DNA of 64,000 bases. It comes from Deltaproteobacteria bacterium. GTDB taxonomy: Bacteria > Myxococcota_A > Polyangia > DRWM01 > JAAZOP01. The stretch's first letter is position 1. Each line of letters opens with the position of its first letter. The position numbers and the translations under genes are program-made. This document shows, one piece after another, positions 34,697 to 42,196 of this stretch. The stretch lies in the NCBI GenBank assembly GCA_016218815.1, contig JACRCX010000047.1, positions 62,001 to 126,000 of the forward strand. The letters are read 5' to 3'. The notes under the pieces are model-generated. The model was not told the origin of the DNA, ran no database searches, and was given only the letters and a program-made list of their open reading frames with translations.

Positions 34697-37477
34697 CTAC
34701 TGCGTCGCCCGCCCGTGTATTCGTCGGTACCTTCGTTCCAGAGCGTCTCGACCGCCCTCCATCACGCGGCAGATATGTTCGCGTACCGCGAGTTCCTGAA
34801 GCCCGCCCCCTCCGCCAACGAGGTGCGTTTCACCGTTGGCCGTCTCAAACGGGAGGACGAACTCGGCATCGCCGTTGACGACGATATTCGGGTTGTGGGT
34901 GACGACGAGGATCTGGCGCCTCACCTTGTTCTGGCGGAGTTGCTCCACGATCAGGTCGGAGATCAGTTGCCCGTCAAGGTCGTCTTCGGGTTGGTCGAGG
35001 ATCAGCGGGTCGCCCCCGTACGACAGGACGAACGCGAGAATCGCCGCGGACTTCTGGCCCGGGGAACCCTGGCTGATCGGACGGTACCCGCCGCCCGCGG
35101 GCTCCAGGTAGGCGAGTTCGACGGCATCTTCCGGCAGGAGAATGTCCAACCGGTCCAGCGATTCGGGCGGTACCTTCCGGAGGTAAGCGGCGAACTTGCC
35201 GTGAAGTCCGGCGTCGTCGGCTCCCGCCGCGACGGCGCGAAGCTGCTTCCCGAGGTCCCGGAGACGGGTCGGGAAGCCGGCCTCGTCCTTGGCACCCTGA
35301 CCGGATCTGTAGAGTTGGTACACCAATCCGCTCTTCGTGTCCTCGGCCCACAACTGATCCTGAAAGGTCTGGTCGGTCTTCTGGATTGCCTCTCTGATCT
35401 TGGCTTCGGCGTCGAAACCGTTCCCGAACGGGGTGATCTCCACTCGAAGGCGGGGCGTGGCGGTCTGCACGCCAGCGAGGAAGCCCCGGCGGCGCGTCGT
35501 GAGGGTCTGCCTGATGGTGACCATCTTGTCGCGGATGGACTCCGCCGCCTTCTCCAGATCCGCGAGCTTCAGTTTGGCCGAATCGATGGTCTTGAGTTGA
35601 TCCAGCAGCGACTTCCGCTTCGCGATCAGCGCCGCATGGTCGGCCTTCGCCGCCGCGCCGGTCGCCACTCCCGCTTGTCCGAGCGCGGCCAACTTGTCTC
35701 GAATCGTCCGCGCATGTTCTGACCACGGTGGCTGCGCTCGCGCCGCGTCCAACTTGCGGACCGCTTCCTCGGCTGGATCGGCGAGCTTCGAGACCGCTTC
35801 GCGCGCGGAGGTGAGTTCTCGCAGTGCACCGTCCTGCGCGTCGAGCAGACAGGAGTAGGGTGCCCCGGGTTGCGGAGGAAACAGAGTCGCGTCGAGCGCT
35901 GGGAGAAGGAGATCCCCGGCGACGCGACGAAGAACAGCCACCGCGGCGGCGCCCGCCTTCGACCATGCGTCCAGGGCTGCATCCTGCTGTTCCAGCTTCT
36001 CGAAGGCGGCGAGAAGCTCCCGGTTGGCTGAGGATTCGTGGCGTTCGAGCTGCTTCCGCACGTCGTCGAGTTCGCCGCGGAGACGGACCTCATCCCTGAT
36101 CTTGGCTTCTTCTCCACGGGCCTGCGAGCGCAGGCTGAAGTATTGGCTTTCGAACTGCGCCATCTCGCTGCGAAGCGCGGCAGCCCCGACTTCCGGGACG
36201 TCATCGATGATGCGAAGGATCGCGTTGGGATCGTCAGCCAAGCCATAGATCTGCTTCTGACTGAAAAGCCGGACCGGGAATCGCGACGAGACATCGGCTG
36301 TGACCTGGCGCCAACTTCCATCCGGCTGCTCTTGCTCGACCAAGGGCGCCGTTGTGCCGGCCTTCCATCGAAGCCGGCTGCGATCCTGTTCCCGCCGGTA
36401 GGTGATCTCGATGGTGGTGTCGTTCGTCAACAGTCCGTCGTCCCGACGCGTCTTGTACGGTCGCTGGTACTTCCCCAGTTCGTGTTCCAGTGCCTTGGGA
36501 ACGTCGCCGGTACGACCAAGCCCTGCCCGAACGAACTCGACGAGCGTGGACTTTCCGGTCCCGTGACTTCCGATGACGGCGTTCAGCCAGGGGTTCAGCG
36601 GCACGGAGAACGGAACCGATCGGCCGACGTAACGCGCATTCTCGACGACGATTCGCTCCAGGTAGGACGTGGCGTGCGTGTTCACGCTGCCAGCGTCAAC
36701 GCTTCCCCGACGCACCGACATCTCGCCGTCGAGGAGAGCCAGCCGAAGCCCCTCAAGATTGGGCTTCGACATCTTGACCATCGTGAATCTCCGCCCGACT
36801 TCCTCGGGCCGGTGGGCGTCCGATCCCTCGACGATCGCGATCGCGCCATCCAACCGCTTGTAGCCGTCCTTGGAGTTGTCGAGGTAGCCGAGCATCGCTG
36901 TTTCGCTGCCGACCATCTCGACCCCGTGCAGTTCCCGGCAAGTCACCAGCGCCTGGAGGGTCTCCGACCCCCCCAACGTCCCATCCGGGCGCTTCTTCAG
37001 GAGCACGCTCAAGCAGCCGGAGGGGCCATCCACGTGGGCACCCAGGCACAGCCCGCCGGCTTGGGCGATGGCCGACGCGATCTCGATGGCCGAAGTGCTG
37101 GAGCACGCCCCAGGGTCGCCGACGCTGCGAGGATCGATGCAGCGGCCGAGCGTAGCCGCCACGTTGTTCGCCGGCGTGTCGACATCGAAGATGGCCAGGA
37201 GGTGGATTCCCGAACCAGCGTTGATCTCGAAGCCGGGGAAGACGACCAATCCTCGGTTGGCCGCGCAGGCCTGAAGCTCTGCGGTCAGCCCGAAGGTGTT
37301 GTGGTCGGTGATCGCCACAACTTCGAGGCCCGCGCTCACGGCGGCATCGATGATGCTGGCCGGGCTAGCGTTTGCGTCCTGGTAGTCCGCGCCGGACTGG
37401 GGCGTGTGCACGTGGAAGTCGCACTTCCACCAGCGCGAGCCAGGAGGAACGCGTTCCGTTTCTTTGTTCGTCGGCAT
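34697..37477 (-). CDS. PHP phosphoesterase fused to an ABC/SMC-type ATPase (TrlF-like)
   Basis: A 926-residue two-part protein. GAGGGG lies 9 bases before ATG at 37,477. Residues 20-230 form a PHP metal-dependent phosphoesterase domain: DFHVHTP (H22, H24), ITDHNTFG (D58, H59), GFEI (E84), GAHVDGPS (H148) and GSDAHRPEE (D220, H222). After that comes an ATPase with Walker A GSHGTGKST (residues about 303-311), a long coiled-coil insert, the ABC signature region SQGSPGQKSA and Walker B PLILDQPEDDLDG. This matches proteins annotated as TrlF-family AAA-like ATPases. By analogy with other SMC-like nucleases it may sense or cut nucleic acids; a role in defence is an inference from the island context. 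Confidence 0.8.
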   Translation of the reverse strand: MPTNKETERVPPGSRWWKCDFHVHTPQSGADYQDANASPASIIDAAVSAGLEVVAITDHNTFGLTAELQACAANRGLVVFPGFEINAGSGIHLLAIFDVDTPANNVAATLGRCIDPRSVGDPGACSSTSAIEIASAIAQAGGLCLGAHVDGPSGCLSVLLKKRPDGTLGGSETLQALVTCRELHGVEMVGSETAMLGYLDNSKDGYKRLDGAIAIVEGSDAHRPEEVGRRFTMVKMSKPNLEGLRLALLDGEMSVRRGSVDAGSVNTHATSYLERIVVENARYVGRSVPFSVPLNPWLNAVIGSHGTGKSTLVEFVRAGLGRTGDVPKALEHELGKYQRPYKTRRDDGLLTNDTTIEITYRREQDRSRLRWKAGTTAPLVEQEQPDGSWRQVTADVSSRFPVRLFSQKQIYGLADDPNAILRIIDDVPEVGAAALRSEMAQFESQYFSLRSQARGEEAKIRDEVRLRGELDDVRKQLERHESSANRELLAAFEKLEQQDAALDAWSKAGAAAVAVLRRVAGDLLLPALDATLFPPQPGAPYSCLLDAQDGALRELTSAREAVSKLADPAEEAVRKLDAARAQPPWSEHARTIRDKLAALGQAGVATGAAAKADHAALIAKRKSLLDQLKTIDSAKLKLADLEKAAESIRDKMVTIRQTLTTRRRGFLAGVQTATPRLRVEITPFGNGFDAEAKIREAIQKTDQTFQDQLWAEDTKSGLVYQLYRSGQGAKDEAGFPTRLRDLGKQLRAVAAGADDAGLHGKFAAYLRKVPPESLDRLDILLPEDAVELAYLEPAGGGYRPISQGSPGQKSAAILAFVLSYGGDPLILDQPEDDLDGQLISDLIVEQLRQNKVRRQILVVTHNPNIVVNGDAEFVLPFETANGETHLVGGGGGLQELAVREHICRVMEGGRDALERRYRRIHGRATQ

Positions 37478-37619
37478 CCAGTTTCCCCTCTGCGGTCGGC
37501 TGATGCTCGTGGATCGTTGTCGCGAGTCTGGCAGGTTGGGACGCGGGCGGCAAGGCGATCAACGCCGGCCGATCCAGCGGGATACCGGGAACTGCGATCT
37601 CACGCGATCCTGTGTGCAC

Positions 37620-38290
37620 ACGGAGCAGGCCAGACGCGGCCGGCGATGCGCGCGCCGGCGCGGAACGAAGGCCACTGGGGGGAGGGGTGGCGGTCATCGT
37701 CGAGCACGTCTCGGTGGGGTGGTGGCGGTGGGTGCGGAGGGCGTGGCAAGGGCGGACCGGACGGGCGGTGGTCCAGCCGCGGGACGGCAGAAGCGCATGG
37801 TGACGAACGCCGATCCTCGCGGCCGGCGACGCCGCGGTGGCGACGACCGTCCAGACGCCTTGGACCCCGCCGAACGAGCGTGACCACCCCTGGCCTCGGG
37901 CCAACTTCCGGATCGAGGCGGTCGCCGTCGTTGCGTCCACCGTCTTCCGCCCTCCTTTGCCCCGCGCGCTCGGTCCGGTGATTCCGTCCGCACCGCGTAC
38001 GTCGCGCGGCTCTCGATTCGCCAGTTGGTGTTGGAGTTGCCCTTCTCCAGGGCCCAGCCGAACCGATCCAGGTGGATGCCGCTCGCGATGGCGGCGTTCG
38101 GCCAGCGGATGGGTCCGGCGAACGACGGCCAGTCCGCGATGGGCGGCGGTCGTTGGACCGTCGAGGAAGCCGCTCGGCGCCCAACCCGCCTCCACCCGCC
38201 GCCGCGATGACCCAGTCGGGCTTGCCCGCGGGGTTGGACTCAACGCGGTCGGTCAGGCCCTGGAAATCGTCGCCGACCGGGGCGGGCGCG
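37620..38290 (-). pseudogene. Frameshifted minus-strand gene (hidden coding region)
   Basis: No single open frame explains this 800-base stretch, but reading three frames in turn gives protein-like sequence with strong GC at codon third positions: VESNPAGKPDWVIAAAGGG (from about 38,250), then PPPIADWPSFAGPIRWPNAA, IHLDRFGWALEK and NSNTNWRIESRATYAVRTES (about 38,140-37,990), then KTVDATTATASIRKLARGQG and VQGVWTVVATAASPA (about 37,940-37,800). Shifts are needed near 38,200 (GCGGCGGCGGG run) and 37,960 (GCGCGGGGC run). The product is not recognised. Either the gene is decayed or two indels in GC-rich runs are assembly errors. The first start codon is not evident. Confidence 0.45.
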
Positions 38291-38297
38291 GCTTCGC

Positions 38298-38570
38298 TCA
38301 GCGCTTGGGAGCGGCCAGCAGCGCGGCGGGGTCCACGTCGAGGGTGGCGGCGATCTTCGCGAGCCACTTCAGGGTGGGGCTCTTCCGTCCGGCCATCACG
38401 TCCCAGAAGTGGCTCCGGGCGACGCCCGCGCGGTCGGGAAGATGGGACACGGGTACGTGGCGCGCGGTGGCCAGATCCCGGATGCGACGCACGACTCGGC
38501 GGTGAAGTTCGTCCACGACACGCGGACGGTAGGGCTTCCCCGCCTTGGCTGAGTCCGCTATAACGGACAC
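38298..38570 (-). CDS. XRE-family HTH regulator
   Basis: A 90-residue DNA-binding protein. The HTH reads VSHLPDRAGVARSHFWDVMAGRKSPTLKW, followed by the helix IAATLDVDPAALLA, as in small Cro/C1-type repressors. GTG at 38,570 is the furthest upstream start and overlaps the palindrome at 38,553-38,568; the ribosome site is poor, so the exact start is uncertain. It is divergent from the membrane protein gene at 38,591 with about 20 bases between the starts, so it probably controls that promoter and its own. Confidence 0.72.
   Translation of the reverse strand: MSVIADSAKAGKPYRPRVVDELHRRVVRRIRDLATARHVPVSHLPDRAGVARSHFWDVMAGRKSPTLKWLAKIAATLDVDPAALLAAPKR
38553..38568. promoter_or_regulatory. Candidate operator palindrome between divergent genes
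   Basis: GTCCGCTATAACGGAC is an inverted repeat (GTCCG and CGGAC arms around a TATAA-containing centre) lying over the start of the HTH regulator gene and just upstream of the next + gene. The TATAA core could be part of a -10 element. Autoregulation by the XRE protein is inferred. Confidence 0.45.
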
Positions 38571-38590
38571 GCGATGGAGGGGACGTAACC

Positions 38591-39718
38591 TTGCAGAACA
38601 AGACGTGGTACCGAGAATCGTGGTTCATCGTGCTGGCGCTCGTCGTGTTTCCGCCAGCGGGGATTCCGCTCGCGTGGTTCGTCGCGCCGTGGAGCAAGAA
38701 CACGAAGACCGGGGCCGTGGTCGCCTCGGCCGCGTGGCTCGTGATCGCGCTCGTCGTCGGCGCGGTCCGCGGTCCTCAGGACCACCAGGATGCCGACCCG
38801 ACGACGACAACTACCGCGCCCGACGCGAACGAAGGCACCGACGCGATCCCGCCAGCGCCGAATCCGACGACGACGGCGGCCGGGGAACCCGAGCCACCGC
38901 CACCGCCGCCCCCATCACCCCCGGCTCCAGTACCCGCCGCGCCCGACGGCAACGCGCTGGCCGTTGAGGAACCCCGTCTTCTCCTCCCGTCCAAGGCCGG
39001 CGACTTCGAGCTGCGTTCACCCGCGCGCCACGCCGAGGGGGTCGGCGCGGTCGGGCGGTACGTTGGTGCCGGCGATGACGTTCACCTGGATGTCGAACTC
39101 TGGATTCGTCAGGAGGACCAGTCGCTCCCGCCACCGGAAGACGGATGCTCAGCGGCGGAGGTCGGCGGCCAACCCGCGGTGCGGTGCGAGGACAGCGGCG
39201 ACAAGTACGTCTCCCTCCAGTGGCGCGCGGCGGCGTGGCACTTCGTTCTGGATGTCCGCTACGAGGCGGCGCGCTACCAGCGTCGGGCGCGAGCCGCGGC
39301 CCAGGCGGTTGCGGATGATGCCGCCACGTGGGCGCTGCGCTACCTCGGGCAAGGGGATTCTCCATCGGCCGACGAGCGCGGCCAGCATCTCGCGGCCGTC
39401 GAGTCCGCCGTGCGCCAGGGCAGGATGGAGGCGTTCAAGGCCGCGGTCGAGTCGTCGGGGGTCGGGGCTGTCGTCCGCATCGGACTGGAACCGGCGGACC
39501 GCGACGGGAACACCCTCGTCATCACCGTGGGCGACGGGTGGCACGTCGCCGTGAAGCAGATCCGCCTCCAGGCCGCGCAGGACCTCTGGCGGATGTGGGC
39601 GGACATCAACTCGGCGTCTTCTCCCGACGACTCCCGGATCAAGCTCGTGGACCTCAACGGCAACGAGGTCGGCGGCTCGCGCGTGATCGGCGGCTCCATG
39701 ATCTGGGTCCAGGACTGA
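38591..39718 (+). CDS. Membrane-anchored protein with Pro-rich stalk
   Basis: A 375-residue product with TTG at 38,591 behind GGAGGGGACG. Two hydrophobic helices (about residues 10-32 and 42-62) precede a Thr/Pro-rich stalk (residues about 68-115), and then a folded-looking domain with patterns such as EELWIRQEDQSLPPPEDGC, VSLQWRAAAWHFVLDVRYEAARYQR and a final DGWHVAVKQIRLQAAQDLWRMWADI. No family was recognised. The layout (membrane anchor, stalk, outer or inner domain) is common in island-encoded sensors. Its neighbour at 39,792 has the same orientation. Confidence 0.6.
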   Translation: MQNKTWYRESWFIVLALVVFPPAGIPLAWFVAPWSKNTKTGAVVASAAWLVIALVVGAVRGPQDHQDADPTTTTTAPDANEGTDAIPPAPNPTTTAAGEPEPPPPPPPSPPAPVPAAPDGNALAVEEPRLLLPSKAGDFELRSPARHAEGVGAVGRYVGAGDDVHLDVELWIRQEDQSLPPPEDGCSAAEVGGQPAVRCEDSGDKYVSLQWRAAAWHFVLDVRYEAARYQRRARAAAQAVADDAATWALRYLGQGDSPSADERGQHLAAVESAVRQGRMEAFKAAVESSGVGAVVRIGLEPADRDGNTLVITVGDGWHVAVKQIRLQAAQDLWRMWADINSASSPDDSRIKLVDLNGNEVGGSRVIGGSMIWVQD

Positions 39719-39791
39719 ACCTGGATCATCAGCGCGCTCGACTGCCGCGATGAGGGCGGCTGGCCTGTCGTGTTCGTGCTAGCGTGAGCGC

Positions 39792-40613
39792 GTGGGCCGC
39801 CAGCAGATCCACCGCGCCCCGGTCCTGTGCCACGACGACCCCGAGTTGGCGGCGGCCGTCGCGCGCGACTGGAAGCTGTTCCAGTCGGAGGTCGCGCCCG
39901 AACTACTTCATCCGGAGAAGAACGCCCGACTCCCAACCGCCCGTCGCGGTCAGTCCGAGACCGCCCGCTGGCTCGGGTTGGTTTCCTGTTCCGAGGCGTG
40001 GGCGAAGTCCCTTGCTTCGGACTTCCTCAAGCCGAACGCTCGGACGCTCGGCAAACTGTCGGGGCCGATGCGCTTCGGACGGCACGCCCACTCCTACTCC
40101 GCCAGACCGCCGACCATCGAGTCGAAAGATTGGGATCGTGTACACCAGGATGCAGCCACGTTGGCCGCCCGGTTCCGCGTCCAGGCGATCATCGCTTGTT
40201 CCGATGCCGGCGTGCCGTTCATCGCGTACGCTCGGTCCAGATGGTCGCTTGCCCGGCTGATGGGAACCGACGGCCGGGTAAGGGGTGCGCGCCGGGGACC
40301 GTCGCGCCGATCAAGTCCCCGCCTCGCGGGGATGCCGGAGTTCTTCCGCCATCTGGACTGGTACGTCGCGCATGATGTCATGGACCAGTGCGTGACGCAG
40401 ATCGCCAAGGCCGAGGAGCAGTATCGGCCCGCGGTGACCGAGGAGGCCGTGCGGTCCGCTCTTGTCCACGTGCGGTCAATCCGCGAGCGGCACCGCGCGA
40501 CCCTCATCCTGAGTCCTCCGCCTGTTGAGATCCGTGCGCTCGGATCGCTCCCGAGGCTGCGGCTCGCGTGTCCCAGTGATCGTCCCCGACGCGGACGGCC
40601 ACCCAAGAAATAG
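39792..40613 (+). CDS. Hypothetical protein with basic C-terminus
   Basis: A 273-residue soluble protein with GTG at 39,792. The N-terminal half is helical (DDPELAAAVARDWKLFQSEVAPELL, SETARWLGLVSCSEAWAKSL), a central segment has FRVQAIIACSDAGVPFIAYA, and the end is basic (RPRRGRPPKK), like an AT-hook or nucleic-acid contact. No known domain was recognised. The protein-like sequence and codon bias support a real gene. It follows the membrane protein gene by about 70 bases, so the two may be one unit. Confidence 0.5.
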   Translation: MGRQQIHRAPVLCHDDPELAAAVARDWKLFQSEVAPELLHPEKNARLPTARRGQSETARWLGLVSCSEAWAKSLASDFLKPNARTLGKLSGPMRFGRHAHSYSARPPTIESKDWDRVHQDAATLAARFRVQAIIACSDAGVPFIAYARSRWSLARLMGTDGRVRGARRGPSRRSSPRLAGMPEFFRHLDWYVAHDVMDQCVTQIAKAEEQYRPAVTEEAVRSALVHVRSIRERHRATLILSPPPVEIRALGSLPRLRLACPSDRPRRGRPPKK

Positions 40614-40881
40614 CACCAAGAAGCCAACGTGCTGTCCCGGCACGAGTGACGCACCATCGGCGATGAGGCCGCGGGTTGCGCGGCCCGGTGGTCGTCGCCA
40701 GTGGCTGGCGCTCGACCGGCGAGGGGTCCGCGATGGACGGTACGGAAGCCAGCAGCAGATCCGCCACGATTCTCGCGTCCTGCGTCATCCACCCGCCAAT
40801 CCAGTGCCGCGGCTGGCTCCCGTTGGGGCCGGGAACTTCCACGATTGGTGGACGTTCGGCGATTTCGATTTCCCTGCACAT
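40504..40881 (-). CDS. Possible small hypothetical protein
   Basis: A 125-codon minus-strand frame with ATG at 40,881. Its first 75 codons (MCREIEIAERPPIVEVPGPN and on to PVERQPLATTTG) have the GC-rich third positions typical of real genes here, while the rest, which overlaps the end of the + gene at 39,792-40,613, does not. It may be a short gene with a damaged 3' end. The 330-base stretch 40,614-40,945 holds no other candidate. Confidence 0.3.
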   Translation of the reverse strand: MCREIEIAERPPIVEVPGPNGSQPRHWIGGWMTQDARIVADLLLASVPSIADPSPVERQPLATTTGPRNPRPHRRWCVTRAGTARWLLGAISWVAVRVGDDHWDTRAAASGAIRAHGSQQAEDSG

Positions 40882-40945
40882 ATCGAGACGTTACGGTTCC
40901 CCTCGCGACGCCGAGAAGGTCTCTCGGCGCGTGAGGAGGTCGAAG

Positions 40946-41287
40946 ATGACGAAGCGGAAGTTGATGGGTCGAGCCGAGGCGGCCACGTACCTCGGCATCC
41001 CGGCGCGGACGGTGTACGCGCTCGTCCGCCAAGGGGAGATCCCGGCCGTCCGGGTCGGGCGCGTCCTGCGGTTCGATGCCGCCCAACTCGACGCTTGGCG
41101 GCGGAGGCGGACCGCCAACGCGGCGGAACCGGAGCCGGCGACCATCGAGGCACCGGCGGTGGATGCTCGTCTGGCCGCGGAGCGGCCGTTCGCCGAGAGG
41201 GCACTGGTCGCGATCCTGGCGGAGCAGCGCGAGGTGCGCCGCGTGCTCGTGCGCGTCGCCAACCGGCTTGCCGGAGGTGCGCGATGA
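40946..41287 (+). CDS. Excisionase/MerR-type HTH DNA-binding protein
   Basis: A 113-residue protein with GGAGG before ATG at 40,946. The N-terminal HTH_17 pattern (GRAEAATYLGIPARTVYALVRQGEIPAVRVGRVLRF) is the standard form in excisionases and some plasmid regulators, including the wing that contacts DNA. A helical Arg/Ala-rich tail of about 60 residues may mediate oligomerisation. The next gene, a tyrosine recombinase, overlaps its stop codon as ATGA, so recombinase and excisionase-like protein are coupled in translation. Control of excision is a reasonable inference. Confidence 0.75.
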   Translation: MTKRKLMGRAEAATYLGIPARTVYALVRQGEIPAVRVGRVLRFDAAQLDAWRRRRTANAAEPEPATIEAPAVDARLAAERPFAERALVAILAEQREVRRVLVRVANRLAGGAR

Positions 41288-41895
41288 GGGGCGCACGGCC
41301 GACGGAGCCAGCCACGGCGGAGGACCTCGACGCGATGCTCGCGCGGCTCGACCTCCGACGGACGGACGACAACCGGGTCGCGGCCATCCTCGCCGCGTTG
41401 GCCGCCGGATTGCGCCGCGGCGAAGTCTGCGGCCTCAACGTGGCCGACTTCCGGAAACACGAGGATCAACCCGTGCTCCACGTCGAGACCTTGAAGCGCC
41501 GGGACCAGCGCGTGAAGCGGCTGGTCCCGTTGAGCCCGACTCAGGCCGCGACGATTGCGAAGTACATCAGGTTGGAGCACGGCTCCGACCCGGAGGGTTC
41601 CTCGCCGCTGTTTCGCACGTCGGGAACGCGGTATCCGTTCCGGAAGGATCGCCTGACAGCGCGCGCCGTCGAGTACAACATCCGTCGGCTCCGGAAGCGA
41701 GCCGGAATCGAGCGGCGGCTCACGGCGCACTCGTTCCGGCACGGGTTCGCCACGCGGTTGCTCCAGACCGGGGCCGACCTCCGAACCGTCCAGGCCCTTC
41801 TCGGGCACGCCAGCATCGCATCGACCCAGGTGTACCTCCACTCGGCGTTCGGCCGTCAGGTCGAGGCGGTCAGGAGGCTCGGCGATGGCGCCTAG
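41284..41895 (+). CDS. Short tyrosine recombinase (catalytic domain only)
   Basis: A 203-residue protein with the tyrosine recombinase catalytic set: Arg in AAGLRRGEVCGLN, the HxxR box HSFRHGFAT, LGHASIAST with the late His, and the nucleophile Tyr in TQVYLHSAF. The N-terminal core-binding (SAM-like) domain of about 100 residues usual in XerC/XerD or phage integrases is absent, so it would need another protein for DNA binding, or it is a reduced enzyme. It is coupled to the HTH gene by ATGA. The element also has a full-length integrase at 45,700. Confidence 0.8.
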   Translation: MRGARPTEPATAEDLDAMLARLDLRRTDDNRVAAILAALAAGLRRGEVCGLNVADFRKHEDQPVLHVETLKRRDQRVKRLVPLSPTQAATIAKYIRLEHGSDPEGSSPLFRTSGTRYPFRKDRLTARAVEYNIRRLRKRAGIERRLTAHSFRHGFATRLLQTGADLRTVQALLGHASIASTQVYLHSAFGRQVEAVRRLGDGA

Positions 41896-42124
41896 ATCTT
41901 CCGAAGAAGGCCCCAACACGGGCAATCCGCTACGGGCGTTCGAGGCGTTCCACGGGTCGGCAACGCCTTCGATTTGGTCTCGGTGGCGATGCGCCGGTTG
42001 GGTCGCTTCTCCGACGGTGGAGAACTCGGACACCGCCGTGACGGCTCTCCGCAGCGGCGGGGAATCCGGCGTCGTCTGCGCGGGACGACCGCGCCTTGTC
42101 GGCCGGGAGGGTGGCGGAGGTTGA
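41885..42124 (+). CDS. Possible small ORF between recombinase and primase
   Basis: A 79-codon frame whose ATG overlaps the recombinase stop by 11 bases. The second half (VENSDTAVTALRSGGESGVV) has reasonable codon bias, the first half less so. No family or ribosome site was recognised. The 300-base interval to the primase holds nothing else I can support. Confidence 0.25.
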   Translation: MAPRSSEEGPNTGNPLRAFEAFHGSATPSIWSRWRCAGWVASPTVENSDTAVTALRSGGESGVVCAGRPRLVGREGGGG

Positions 42125-42196
42125 AGCTCGGCGACGCGAGCGGCCGAGGGTGGTCCGTCTTGCGGTCCGAGCACGTGGTAGCGGGAGGAGGCTGCA

